From Brevibacillus brevis (GTDB taxonomy: Bacteria > Bacillota > Bacilli > Brevibacillales > Brevibacillaceae): a stretch of DNA of 64,000 nt. The stretch is taken from positions 2,431,501-2,495,500 of the forward strand of contig NZ_CP134050.1 of assembly GCF_031583145.1 (NCBI RefSeq). The letters are read 5' to 3'. Each line of letters opens with the position of its first letter. The stretch's first letter is position 1. The position numbers and the translations under genes were made by a program. Under the pieces are notes generated by a model. It had not been told where the DNA came from and did no database searches. It saw only the letters and a list, made by a program, of their open reading frames with translations. This document shows positions 8,662 to 16,356 of this stretch, one piece after another.

Positions 8662-9459
8662 ATGAATTATTTGGAAGAGGCGAAAGAGATCGCCAAGGAG
8701 GCGGGGGCGCTGGTCATGTCCCGGCTCGGAACCGGATTTGCCACCGAAGAAAAAAGCTCCCGGTTTGACGTAGTGACGGAAGTAGACAGAGCTTCCGAAG
8801 AGCTGATCCGCAGCCGGATCCGGGAGATGGCAGCGGACCACACGTTTCTCGGGGAGGAGGAATCGTTCGGGAGCAAGGACCGTTTTCATATCCGCTTGGA
8901 GCAGGCGCAGGCAGAGCCGAATTTGTGGATCGTCGACCCGATTGACGGAACGAACAACTTCGTGCAGGGAATCCCCGGCTTTACGATTTCGATCGCGATG
9001 GCCTGCCGGGGGCAGGTGACCATCGGAGTGATTTACGACCCGTGCCGGGAAGAGTTGTTTTGGGCCGAAGCGGGGAAGGGCGCATATCTGAACGGAAAGC
9101 CGCTGCGTGTCTCCGAAACGGCGAGTCTCGGAGAGAGCGTCGTCGCCACTGGGTTTCCCTCCAATCCGGAAGCGCGGGCGGCAGTCATGGCCGGGCTCCA
9201 GGAGGTGACGCTTCACTGCCGGACGGTCCGCTCGCTCGGTTCCGCGGCATTGCATCTCGCCTATGTGGCAGCAGGGCGTCTGACGGCTTTCTGGGAAAAC
9301 GGGCTGAACATTTGGGACACCGCCGCCGGAGCGTTGATCGTTCGGGAGGCGGGAGGAGTGTGCAGCGATACACGCGGGAATCCGTTTGGCCTGATGACTC
9401 GTGACGTGTTTGGAAGCAACGGGATCGTGCATCAGGAGCTGCTCAGGTGTTTGAAATAA
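8662..9459 (+). CDS. Inositol monophosphatase family protein
   Basis: 265 aa. The lithium-sensitive phosphatase signatures are present: FLGEEES (metal-binding Glu residues), WIVDPIDGTNNFVQGIPGF (Asp-Pro-Ile-Asp-Gly-Thr) and NIWDTAAGALIVREAGG. It follows the HAD gene by 15 nt with AAAGGAAG upstream and is the last gene of the cluster; a hairpin lies downstream at 9473-9506. Family members hydrolyse inositol-1-phosphate, histidinol phosphate, fructose-1,6-bisphosphate or 3'-phosphoadenosine phosphate; context favours a polyol or sugar phosphate. Confidence 0.9.
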   Translation: MNYLEEAKEIAKEAGALVMSRLGTGFATEEKSSRFDVVTEVDRASEELIRSRIREMAADHTFLGEEESFGSKDRFHIRLEQAQAEPNLWIVDPIDGTNNFVQGIPGFTISIAMACRGQVTIGVIYDPCREELFWAEAGKGAYLNGKPLRVSETASLGESVVATGFPSNPEARAAVMAGLQEVTLHCRTVRSLGSAALHLAYVAAGRLTAFWENGLNIWDTAAGALIVREAGGVCSDTRGNPFGLMTRDVFGSNGIVHQELLRCLK

Positions 9460-9472
9460 GCTTGGATTGTCG

Positions 9473-9511
9473 GGGACGATTCTGCAAATAGAGCAGGGGT
9501 CGTCCCTTCTT
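9473..9511 (+). terminator. Hairpin after the phosphatase operon
   Basis: GGGACGA (9473-9479) pairs with TCGTCCC (9500-9506), with an inner CTGC/GCAG pairing. The tail is TTCTT rather than a clean T run, so termination is likely but moderate. A second hairpin with AAGCCCTC/GAGGGCTT arms lies further on in the same 290-nt gap before the HD-GYP gene; nothing else was recognised there. Confidence 0.5.
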
Positions 9512-9750
9512 CGCGTTCTGAAGGCATAGCCACCGAGACGTCATCGAGCCTGCCCCGGTAGGCATCATTCGACAAAAGCCCTCCGGGTCAAGCAGAGGGC
9601 TTGCTCGTCACCGCCTTTCGTACCGGTCATTATACGAAGCGTTCTCACAGACTTTTCCCTTCAAGCTGGGCTAAAACTCCGAAAAAGGTTTTCCCATCCG
9701 CAAGTTCGGGTAGTAGCAACAGGGGAGGAAGGAATCAGGAGGACGACCCC

Positions 9751-10812
9751 ATGAAATATGTGAATGTCGAACAAGTCGAACCGGGCGACGTGCTGGCCCG
9801 CAGCATTTATACGAGCGAAGGGCTGACCTTGCTGCACGCGGGTGTGCAGCTCACGGTCGGAATGATCAACAAATTGCGCCGCTTTGGCGTGACGATGCTC
9901 AGCATCAAGGATCCGCTGCTGGATGAAGCGAAGGAAGAGGAAGTGGTGACAGAAACCACGCGCAAGGATGCCATCCGCAATCTTTCGGTCGCCATCCAGT
10001 GTGTGCAGTCAGGCAAGCATATGGATGTGCGAGGCATTCACAAGTCGGTGAACAGCATCATCGAAGAGACCCTTCGCAACCGCCGGGTGCTTCTCAATTT
10101 GGGCGAGATCCGGACCACGGACAACGCCATGTACATCCACGCCTTAAACGTCTGCATGATGGCAACGGTGATGGGAGTCGGGCTGGGGTACAATGCGCCG
10201 CAGCTGAAGGAGCTGTCCACCGGTGCGCTCCTTCACGATATCGGCAAGCTGGGCGCTGACACAAACGCACCGGCGTACAAAGCGAACAGCATGGAGAGCC
10301 ACCATACATGGCGCGGCTTTCATCTCTTGCGAAAGAAGCATGAAATGAGTATCGTCTCTGCCCATATACCTCTGCAGCACCACGAGTGGGTGGACGGGAG
10401 CGGAATTCCCCGTGGCCTTGTCGGGGACGAGATCCACGACTTTGCCAAGATCGTGGCGATCTGCAACTATTACGACAATCTCATCTCTCCGTTCTCGGAG
10501 GAAAAGGAGACCCTGGCTCCGTATGTGGCCTGTGAAAAAATCATGGGCCTGGCTGAGAAGCGCTTTGACCACAAGATGGTCATCCACTTCCTGCGATCGA
10601 TCGCCCTGTATCCGACAGGGACGTCGCTGCGATTGAGCACCGGGGAGATCGGCGTGGTCATCGACCAGAACCGGGGCTTGCCTGCGCGTCCCGTGGTGCG
10701 AGTGATCAGGCGCGAACAGAGCGGAAGCAGACGGATGGCGGAGGAGCATGACATCCGTGACATCGACCTCGGGGAGGAAACGACGGTATTCATCACAGGG
10801 GTCATGGAGTAA
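9751..10812 (+). CDS. HD-GYP-like domain protein (putative cyclic-dinucleotide phosphodiesterase)
   Basis: 353 aa. The C-terminal domain carries ALLHDIGKLG (HD at about residues 162-163), LQHHEWVDGSGIPRG and FAKIVAICNYYDNL, the pattern of HD-GYP phosphodiesterases. The eponymous tripeptide is Gly-Ile-Pro (about 218-220) rather than Gly-Tyr-Pro. The N-terminal 110 residues begin MKYVNVEQVEPGDVLARSIY, a domain often seen before HD-GYP domains in Firmicutes. ATG 9751 has CAGGAGG 8 nt upstream; a longer frame opening at 9601 lacks one. It stands alone between other single genes. Cyclic-di-GMP hydrolysis is the family role, but loss of the Tyr makes activity uncertain. Confidence 0.83.
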   Translation: MKYVNVEQVEPGDVLARSIYTSEGLTLLHAGVQLTVGMINKLRRFGVTMLSIKDPLLDEAKEEEVVTETTRKDAIRNLSVAIQCVQSGKHMDVRGIHKSVNSIIEETLRNRRVLLNLGEIRTTDNAMYIHALNVCMMATVMGVGLGYNAPQLKELSTGALLHDIGKLGADTNAPAYKANSMESHHTWRGFHLLRKKHEMSIVSAHIPLQHHEWVDGSGIPRGLVGDEIHDFAKIVAICNYYDNLISPFSEEKETLAPYVACEKIMGLAEKRFDHKMVIHFLRSIALYPTGTSLRLSTGEIGVVIDQNRGLPARPVVRVIRREQSGSRRMAEEHDIRDIDLGEETTVFITGVME

Positions 10813-10946
10813 TCCAAATTCAGGGTTTTCCCCTGCCAAAATCAGGGAGAGCCCCTACATACGGAGAGGAACGCCTGGACTACAATGAAAACTGGCAAGG
10901 GAAGAGGCTTTCCCTTGACCATGAGGAGAGGAAAGGACGTGTCCGT

Positions 10947-11813
10947 ATGTCCCGAATTCTGGTACCTGTCGATTTTTCCGCACAGTCCATTCAGGCTGTC
11001 CGTTTTGCGATCGCCTATGCAGCACATAAGCATGAGTTGACGATTCTGCATGTCATCCCGCCGTTTCCTTCGCGGCAAGTGGTGCAGCGGCTGGGCTCCC
11101 GCAGTGTCGAATCGTTTCAAGCGGAGGAAGCGACGGAAGATTTGAAACCGTTTGTGGCATTGCTCAACGAAGCGGGTATAACCTACCGCCTGGAGATCGT
11201 TTTCGGCACTCCTCACGAAGTCATCGCGAAACAGGCGACGGATGACTACGCCGCCGTCATCATGGGGACGCACGGGTATGGGAGGATGACCGGATACTTG
11301 ATGCAAAGCGTCAGCTATCCGATCGTTCACGACGCCAAAATCCCGGTATTTCTCGTATCCGAGGAGTCGGATGCAAGCCGTTTCCCTTGGCGCAAGGTCT
11401 TGATCGCCGTCGACGGATCAGACCAGGCGATGGCGGCCGCCAAAACGGCTATAGAACTGAGCGAAGGGATGGACGTCAGTTATACACTCTTGACAGTCGT
11501 GACGCCCCCGGTCGCTTATACCGGCATATACGGCGTCGGATGGCAGGACACGGGCTCCTTGGAAGAATGGGGCCGCGATACGCTGAAGCCCTACGAAGAC
11601 ATGCTTAAAGAAAAGCAGGTTTCTTTTGAAAGCAAGGTCTTGATCGGGGACCCGGCAATGCTGATCAAGGAGACGGCCAAGGAAGAAGATGCCGGGCTGA
11701 TCGTGCTTGGCCATCACGGACTCGGAGGGATTGCGGGGACACTGGTCGGAAGCGTCACATTCAAGACCATTCACCGCACGCAGACCCCTCTGCTGATCGT
11801 CAAATCGGAATAA
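10947..11813 (+). CDS. Tandem universal stress protein (UspA) family protein
   Basis: 288 aa made of two UspA domains: residues 1-140 starting SRILVPVDFSAQS and 150-288 starting RKVLIAVDGSDQA. The second half has the ATP-binding Gly pattern GHHGLGGIAGTLVGSV; the first has the looser GTHGYGRMTGYLMQSVS. GAGGAGAGGAAAGG precedes the ATG. It is monocistronic, followed by a strong two-way terminator. Role in stress or energy limitation is by family only. Confidence 0.93.
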   Translation: MSRILVPVDFSAQSIQAVRFAIAYAAHKHELTILHVIPPFPSRQVVQRLGSRSVESFQAEEATEDLKPFVALLNEAGITYRLEIVFGTPHEVIAKQATDDYAAVIMGTHGYGRMTGYLMQSVSYPIVHDAKIPVFLVSEESDASRFPWRKVLIAVDGSDQAMAAAKTAIELSEGMDVSYTLLTVVTPPVAYTGIYGVGWQDTGSLEEWGRDTLKPYEDMLKEKQVSFESKVLIGDPAMLIKETAKEEDAGLIVLGHHGLGGIAGTLVGSVTFKTIHRTQTPLLIVKSE

Positions 11814-11820
11814 AGAGGAA

Positions 11821-11882
11821 CAAAGAAAAACAGCGGCGCTCTGGGAATACGGACATTCCCGGATTGCCGCTGTTTTTCTTTG
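11821..11882. terminator. Strong bidirectional hairpin terminator
   Basis: A perfect 17-bp stem (11821-11837 with 11866-11882) is flanked on each side by A/T-rich arms, AAAGAAAAAC and GTTTTTCTTT, and encloses a second GGGAAT/ATTCCC hairpin. It ends the UspA transcript. Confidence 0.85.
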
Positions 11883-12013
11883 ACGGTTGATCGGCTTGCC
11901 TATGTGCATCCTTTCGCCAAGCGGGGAAGTGCGATACAGGACAAACTCATTCATTTTCGATTGAGAACGAGGTCGTCTGGAGAAAATGGGAGAAAAGAAG
12001 AGGGGGGCAACGG

Positions 12014-12847
12014 ATGAAGATCGGTAGCCACGTGAGCATTCGCCACGGATACGAAGCGGCCGCTAAGGTGGCAAGCAGTCAGGGAGCCAAGTCCTATCAG
12101 TTCTTTCCCAAAAATCCGCGAAGTTTGGGTGTAAAAGCGTTCGACGAGCGGGATGCCGAGGCATGCCGCGCCTATTGCGAGCAGCACGGCCTGTCGTCCA
12201 TCGCGCACACGCCGTATACGGTGAATTTGTGCGCAGAGGGACCCGAGCTGTTCGAAGCGACGATCCGATCCGTGCGCAACGATCTTGCCATCGCGGAAGC
12301 GTGCGGAGCCGTCGGGGTGGTCGTTCATTTCGGCCACTACAAAGGAACCGACATCCTGGAAGGCTACAAACGGATGATCAGCATGATCAATCGCATTCTC
12401 GAAGGCTGGGAAGGGCGTGCCAAATTGCTGGTCGAGAACAATGCAGGCCAGGGCAATCGCATGGGCACGACACTGGAGGAGCTGACACAGGTGCGCCTTC
12501 TGGTAGCCGAACCGCAAAAAGTGGGATTTTGCTTCGATACGTGCCATGCGTTCGCAAGCGGGCTATGGCACGGAGACGACTGGGAGCAGGTGGCGGAGCG
12601 GATGCGCGAGAGCGATTACTTTGCCAGCTTGTGCGCAGTCCACTTGAACGACTCGGTCTATCCGTCCGGCTCTTTCCGCGACCGACACGCCAACATCGGG
12701 CAAGGGATGATCGGGGATGCTGCTTTCACAGCCTTTTTGCGGACACCGGAGCTGCAGGGGCTGCCAATCGTACTGGAGACGCCCCGTAGCGGCGAGGATG
12801 GCCATCGCCATGAGATCCGCCATGTACGGGAGTTGGCCGATCAGTAG
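12014..12847 (+). CDS. nfo: Endonuclease IV-type AP endonuclease (AP endonuclease family 2)
   Basis: 277 aa, the usual length for endonuclease IV. It opens MKIGSHVSI, then FFPKNPRS, AHTPYTVNL, VVHFGHYKG (metal-binding His), LLVENNAGQGN (Glu), VGFCFDTCHAFASG (Asp, His), VHLNDS and IVLETPR (Glu), which together form the three-zinc centre. It cleaves DNA 5' of abasic sites in base excision repair. It starts 200 nt after the UspA terminator and is followed 62 nt later by a small gene on the same strand. Confidence 0.9.
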   Translation: MKIGSHVSIRHGYEAAAKVASSQGAKSYQFFPKNPRSLGVKAFDERDAEACRAYCEQHGLSSIAHTPYTVNLCAEGPELFEATIRSVRNDLAIAEACGAVGVVVHFGHYKGTDILEGYKRMISMINRILEGWEGRAKLLVENNAGQGNRMGTTLEELTQVRLLVAEPQKVGFCFDTCHAFASGLWHGDDWEQVAERMRESDYFASLCAVHLNDSVYPSGSFRDRHANIGQGMIGDAAFTAFLRTPELQGLPIVLETPRSGEDGHRHEIRHVRELADQ

Positions 12848-12909
12848 CGGGGATGACCGACTTGTGGTACAGTGTGAGAGAATGTGTGGTCAATGAGGAG
12901 GTAACCTGG

Positions 12910-13314
12910 ATGAAACGACGGATCAAGGTCACGATTGCAGATTTTGAATCGCTCAAAGAAAATTTGAACAACCCGGAGGAGCTGGCTTTGTACGAGACAG
13001 CGAACGGGAATACATACGATGCCGAAATCGAGCATGACGGCTATGCCATTGTCGATGTGACGGAGGACGACTATATCGAGCTGGCTCCGGGTGAGTACCA
13101 GCTGATGATCGAGGAGTGGACCGACGCCGGCAAAATCGGGGAGCTGACGCTGCAGACCATGTCCGACCCGGCCGACGACAAGGCACTGCTGTACCGTACA
13201 GTCGATGCAGGAGGCAAAGAGGTACAGGCCCCCGTCTCGCTGCCCAAGCAGGTAGTGGAGCTGGTTGCCAAGACGTGGTTCGGGAAGAAGCAAAAAACGG
13301 AAACAGAAGCATAA
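12910..13314 (+). CDS. Conserved-type hypothetical protein, acidic, 134 aa
   Basis: Not recognised. The start at ATG 12910 has GAGGAGG about 8 nt upstream. The product is soluble, acidic in the middle (VTEDDYIELAPGEYQLMIEEW) and lysine-rich at the C-terminus (WFGKKQKTETEA). Codon use and ribosome site look like those of neighbouring real genes. It may be co-transcribed with nfo, but no functional link is visible. Confidence 0.75.
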   Translation: MKRRIKVTIADFESLKENLNNPEELALYETANGNTYDAEIEHDGYAIVDVTEDDYIELAPGEYQLMIEEWTDAGKIGELTLQTMSDPADDKALLYRTVDAGGKEVQAPVSLPKQVVELVAKTWFGKKQKTETEA

Positions 13315-13323
13315 CGCTGTAGG

Positions 13324-13366
13324 ACAAGCAAAGGAGCGATTAATGGCATCGCTCCTATTGGCTTGT
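13324..13366. terminator. Hairpin between convergent genes
   Basis: Two nested stems, ACAAGC/GCTTGT and AGGAGCGAT/ATCGCTCCT, form a long hairpin just after the 134-aa gene and before the end of the opposing membrane-protein locus. There is no clear T run, but the position between convergent genes supports a terminator. Confidence 0.6.
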
Positions 13367-13394
13367 TATCAGCTTCTTTGGCTCTTTCTTGCCC

Positions 13395-14493
13395 TCACAC
13401 ATGCTCCGATTCCAGCCGGTCATTCATGGAAACGACACCGCTGATGATATAAAGAGGGGCTGACTCTTCCTTTGGCTCCACTCGTCGGGCGATGTTCATC
13501 CGCTCCCATTTTCGCAGCAGGCGGTCTGCTTCCGCCGCCGATGACGGCAAACAGAAACGCATAGCAGCAGGCAAGCATCATGCGCGTCCGATGTTGGAAC
13601 AGCGCGAAGATTGGATCGATGTTCGGCTCATAGTCGTAGACGAGAGAAGTGTGGGAGTGGTTGGGAAACGTATAGACGACGCCCCCTTCCTCCGAATAGC
13701 TGATCGTGCAATGATTCCCCTGATGCCATGTGCGGACCATCGGCTCTGCCGTCTCATAGCATTCTCGCGTGTAGTAAGGCAGCTCTTTCAGGTAGAGCTC
13801 TCCGTAGTTGTCTATGACGTATCGCAGCACACCCGCTTCCTCTCTCGCGCGAATATTCCTCACGTATTGCGTCCTTTCGTACCAGATGTACATGCCCAAG
13901 AGCAATGCACTACATACGCTTGCGATGATGTAAGGCCCAGGAAACGAGTAGGAGATCTGCTGGACGTCGAAAAAAACGAAGGTGATGAAGAGGGCAGTGA
14001 CGGCAGAGAGAATCTGCCATGGATACCCTCCGTTTTTCGTATAGAAAGCAGGGGCCTCATGGTAACGATAGTCTGCAAGGGTCTTCGGGTCCAGCTCATA
14101 AATGACACCTTTGCCTATGTCCGATACGGGTCGGATGATCTCTATTCTTTCCATATCCTTGAGGACCTGCTCACAGCGCACAAAACTCATATTCGTCCCC
14201 AACGACAGGAGGGGAATGGAGATCATCCCTTTGTTTTCGCAGGCGATCCGGATGACGGCGGCTTGAGTGGCTCGGCGAAATTGCTTGTCTGCTATTTTTT
14301 TCTCTTCGTAGAGGGAAAGCACATAGAAAACGGTGATTGGACCAAGCAGGATGGCAATGGCGCCGGCGTTATGTAACAGATTCGAGACAGTCACAATCGG
14401 TACGAAGGTAAATAAGATATGCACGCTCATTAGTACTATGATCATCAAGAGAATGAGAATGGTCGAATCCAGGAAAGTAGTACAGGATCTCAT
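13395..14493 (-). pseudogene. Membrane/winged-helix protein, downstream part, apparent frameshift near its 3' end
   Basis: Not recognised by name. The frame from 14493 encodes two N-terminal membrane spans, a cytoplasmic winged-helix-like stretch (AAVIRIACENKGMISIPLLSLG, CEQVLKDMERIEII), two more spans and a soluble region, but its last 38 residues (13420 end) read like out-of-frame sequence rich in Pro, Arg, Ser and His. Shifting by one base at the GGCGGCGG run near 13540-13550 gives a natural tail: ADRLLRKWERMNIARR, then VEPKEESAPLYIISG, ending LESEHV with a stop at 13395-13397. So either a single-base insertion has broken the gene or the sequence has an error there. It also overlaps the upstream frame by up to 125 nt. 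Feature typed as pseudogene for that reason; it may be functional if the base is an error. Confidence 0.6.
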
Positions 14494-15034
14494 CGGAAGC
14501 CGCTACGCTCAGATCGATGTACCCTCGTTTTTGCAGCTCCGTTAATATTTTGTTGGCGCGGCCTAATGTCATCAGTTCCGATTGGGCAGCCAGATCCGCT
14601 GCGGTGAGGTAACCGTGCCGAGCCTTTGCAACCGACAATACGGCCATTGTGCTCTTGTTGTTCATCATCGTAAAGCGTCGGAGCTGCTGATAGGCTCTCG
14701 ATCTGAACTTGCCGAATTTCATCTCCAAAGGCAGCCCGATGAGCAGGGCAATCGCCAAACAGAGAGCGAAGACATGCCAGGTGTGGACGTCGGCCTGAAT
14801 GGCTTCGAGGATGAGATCGTGTTGAATGATGTCATCTTCTTCGAGGCTGGAGAAATAAGGAATCGCATACAACGTCCACAATTTCGCCAACAATAGCAAA
14901 ACGAGCAGGATCGGAATCGTAAACAGCTGTCTCCATGGCAGATACGATAAGCCGCTACTCCCAAAGAAGAGGGATAAGCGGCTCCGAACGGGTAAAAAAT
15001 CAAACATTGGACAGCCGGATTTTGTTACACTCAC
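14369..15034 (-). CDS. Membrane/winged-helix protein, upstream part (possibly the 5' half of the next gene)
   Basis: About 221 aa from GTG 15034 (or about 212 from ATG 15007; no start has an ideal ribosome site). Two membrane spans (IPILLVLLLLAKLW; FALCLAIALLIGLPLEM) precede a helical/winged-helix part (TMMNNKSTMAVLSVAKARHGYLTAADLAAQSELM, ANKILTELQKRGYIDL). This layout repeats in the downstream frame, so the two are tandem paralogous halves. Coding character moves to the other frame around 14460, just after ILYYFPGFD, which suggests a second single-base shift and one original gene of about 540 codons. The product could be a membrane-bound regulator; function unknown. Confidence 0.6.
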   Translation of the reverse strand: MSVTKSGCPMFDFLPVRSRLSLFFGSSGLSYLPWRQLFTIPILLVLLLLAKLWTLYAIPYFSSLEEDDIIQHDLILEAIQADVHTWHVFALCLAIALLIGLPLEMKFGKFRSRAYQQLRRFTMMNNKSTMAVLSVAKARHGYLTAADLAAQSELMTLGRANKILTELQKRGYIDLSVAASDEILYYFPGFDHSHSLDDHSTNERAYLIYLRTDCDCLESVT

Positions 15035-15129
15035 CTCTACGCCAGTACCTGAACAAAATGTGCGTACTTACACACAGGCCGTGCGCTCTCTATACTCAAA
15101 ACGAAACCATTTTTGAGGAGGAGACATCG

Positions 15130-15690
15130 TTGAAAACGCTTGTGATCGTTACGCACCCTAGTATCGAAACATCCGTCATCAATAAACGGTGGGTAGAGGA
15201 GCTCAAAAAACATCCGGAAACGTATACCGTTCACGAATTGCATCAGGCTTATCCCGATGGAAACATCGACGTGGAAAAAGAACAGGAATTGGTTGAATCG
15301 CACGGGAATCTGGTTTTGCAGTTCCCGATCTACTGGTTCAATTGCCCGCCGCTGCTAAAGAAATGGCTGGACGAAGTTTTGACATATGGATGGGCGTACG
15401 GTTCGAACGGGGATAAAATGAAGAACCGCAAAGTGGCGTTAGGAGTATCGGCGGGGATCAAAAAGGAGGATTACTCCGAAGAGGGGAGATATCGGTATAC
15501 GCTGGAACAAATCCTGGTTCCCTTCGAGACGACGTTCCAGTACTGCGATGCCGATTATCGTTCGTTCTATGCCTATTACGGTACAGAAAGCGAGCCCGGG
15601 GAAAATGTACCCGGTTCGGACAATGTATCGTCTGAAAGCGGGCTGGAAAAAAGCGCACAAGAATATGTGAAGTTTATCGACAGGCTGTAA
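15130..15690 (+). CDS. NAD(P)H-dependent oxidoreductase / quinone reductase, flavodoxin-like fold
   Basis: 186 aa from TTG 15130, chosen because GAGGAGGAG lies 6-14 nt upstream and the product then begins MKTLVIVTHPS, the first beta strand of the KefF/MdaB-type flavodoxin-like family. FQ-type segment VLQFPIYWFNCPPLLKKWLDEVLTYGWAYG is the FMN-site signature of the family, followed by VALGVSAG. It probably reduces quinones or similar electrophiles with NAD(P)H. An HxlR regulator is convergent with it, a common partner for this family. Confidence 0.9.
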   Translation: MKTLVIVTHPSIETSVINKRWVEELKKHPETYTVHELHQAYPDGNIDVEKEQELVESHGNLVLQFPIYWFNCPPLLKKWLDEVLTYGWAYGSNGDKMKNRKVALGVSAGIKKEDYSEEGRYRYTLEQILVPFETTFQYCDADYRSFYAYYGTESEPGENVPGSDNVSSESGLEKSAQEYVKFIDRL

Positions 15691-15761
15691 GCGAATCGCT
15701 CCAATTACGCGAAAAAGAAGCATTTCCCGGGCGGGAGATACTTCTTCCGGTTTTCCAGCCG

Positions 15762-16124
15762 TTAAGCCTCCCGCTGTATCCTCTCTGGGACAGGCATGTT
15801 CTTCTCCCCCCAATCGCACATCATGTGGAGTACCGGGATGAGAGAAAGGCCGCGCTCGGTCAACGAGTATTCGACTTTCGGAGGTACTTGAGGGAATTCC
15901 GTGCGCAGGATCAGGCCGTCGGATTCCAGCTCTTTTAACATGATACTCAGCGTTTTGAAGGAAATGGTGCCGATACTCCGCTGCAGCTCATTAAAACGCA
16001 TAACGGTGTTCTCGGACAGCCAATACAGAATAATCATTTTATATTTGCCGCCGATCAAGGATAGGGTGTATCCAAAGCCGGTGTCCTGCAGCTTTACTCC
16101 AGAAGGAACACAGGTATCTCGCAC
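15762..16124 (-). CDS. HxlR-family winged-helix transcriptional regulator
   Basis: 120 aa from GTG 16124, which has AAAAGGAG 10 nt upstream; longer in-frame starts have none. The HxlR core is clear: GYTLSLIGGKYKMIILYWL, MRFNELQRSIGTISFKTLSIMLKELESDGLI and KVEYSLTERGLSLIPVLHMMCDWGE. A single cysteine near the N-terminus (Cys5) is in the position used by some family members for thiol or quinone sensing. It is convergent with the quinone reductase gene, which it may regulate. Confidence 0.9.
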   Translation of the reverse strand: MRDTCVPSGVKLQDTGFGYTLSLIGGKYKMIILYWLSENTVMRFNELQRSIGTISFKTLSIMLKELESDGLILRTEFPQVPPKVEYSLTERGLSLIPVLHMMCDWGEKNMPVPERIQREA

Positions 16125-16257
16125 AGTTTGCACTCTCCTTTTCCGAAGAAGTGTAGGGGAAAACGGTGACTCATGACCGTTACGATCATTATGCAATCGG
16201 ATGAGAAGCGTGTAAAGCGACAGGCGTAGTTCGGACCCTTTCAAAGGCATAACAATG

Positions 16258-16310
16258 CGAAACAGCGGAAGCCCCAAGACCTTTTTCGGTTCAAGGCTGC
16301 CGCTGTTTCG
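16258..16310 (-). terminator. Hairpin downstream of argS
   Basis: An 11-bp stem CGAAACAGCGG/CCGCTGTTTCG encloses further pairing (AGCC/GGCT). It lies 47 nt beyond the argS stop, on the minus strand. No long T run is present, so strength is uncertain. Confidence 0.55.
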
Positions 16311-16356
16311 ATTCTTGACGATTTGCATTTCGTATCCCTGAACAGGAATTCTTCGC

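Noticed and set aside
7690-9432. 580-codon antisense frame opposite the HAD and inositol-phosphatase genes
   Set aside because: Both sense genes have intact catalytic motifs; the antisense product has no recognisable domain.
9460-9750. Possible c-di-GMP riboswitch before the HD-GYP-like gene
   Set aside because: Although the gap holds hairpins and CCTCCGG-like bases, the GEMM core (CACGCA, GCAAAGCC, GGTAG pattern) is not present.
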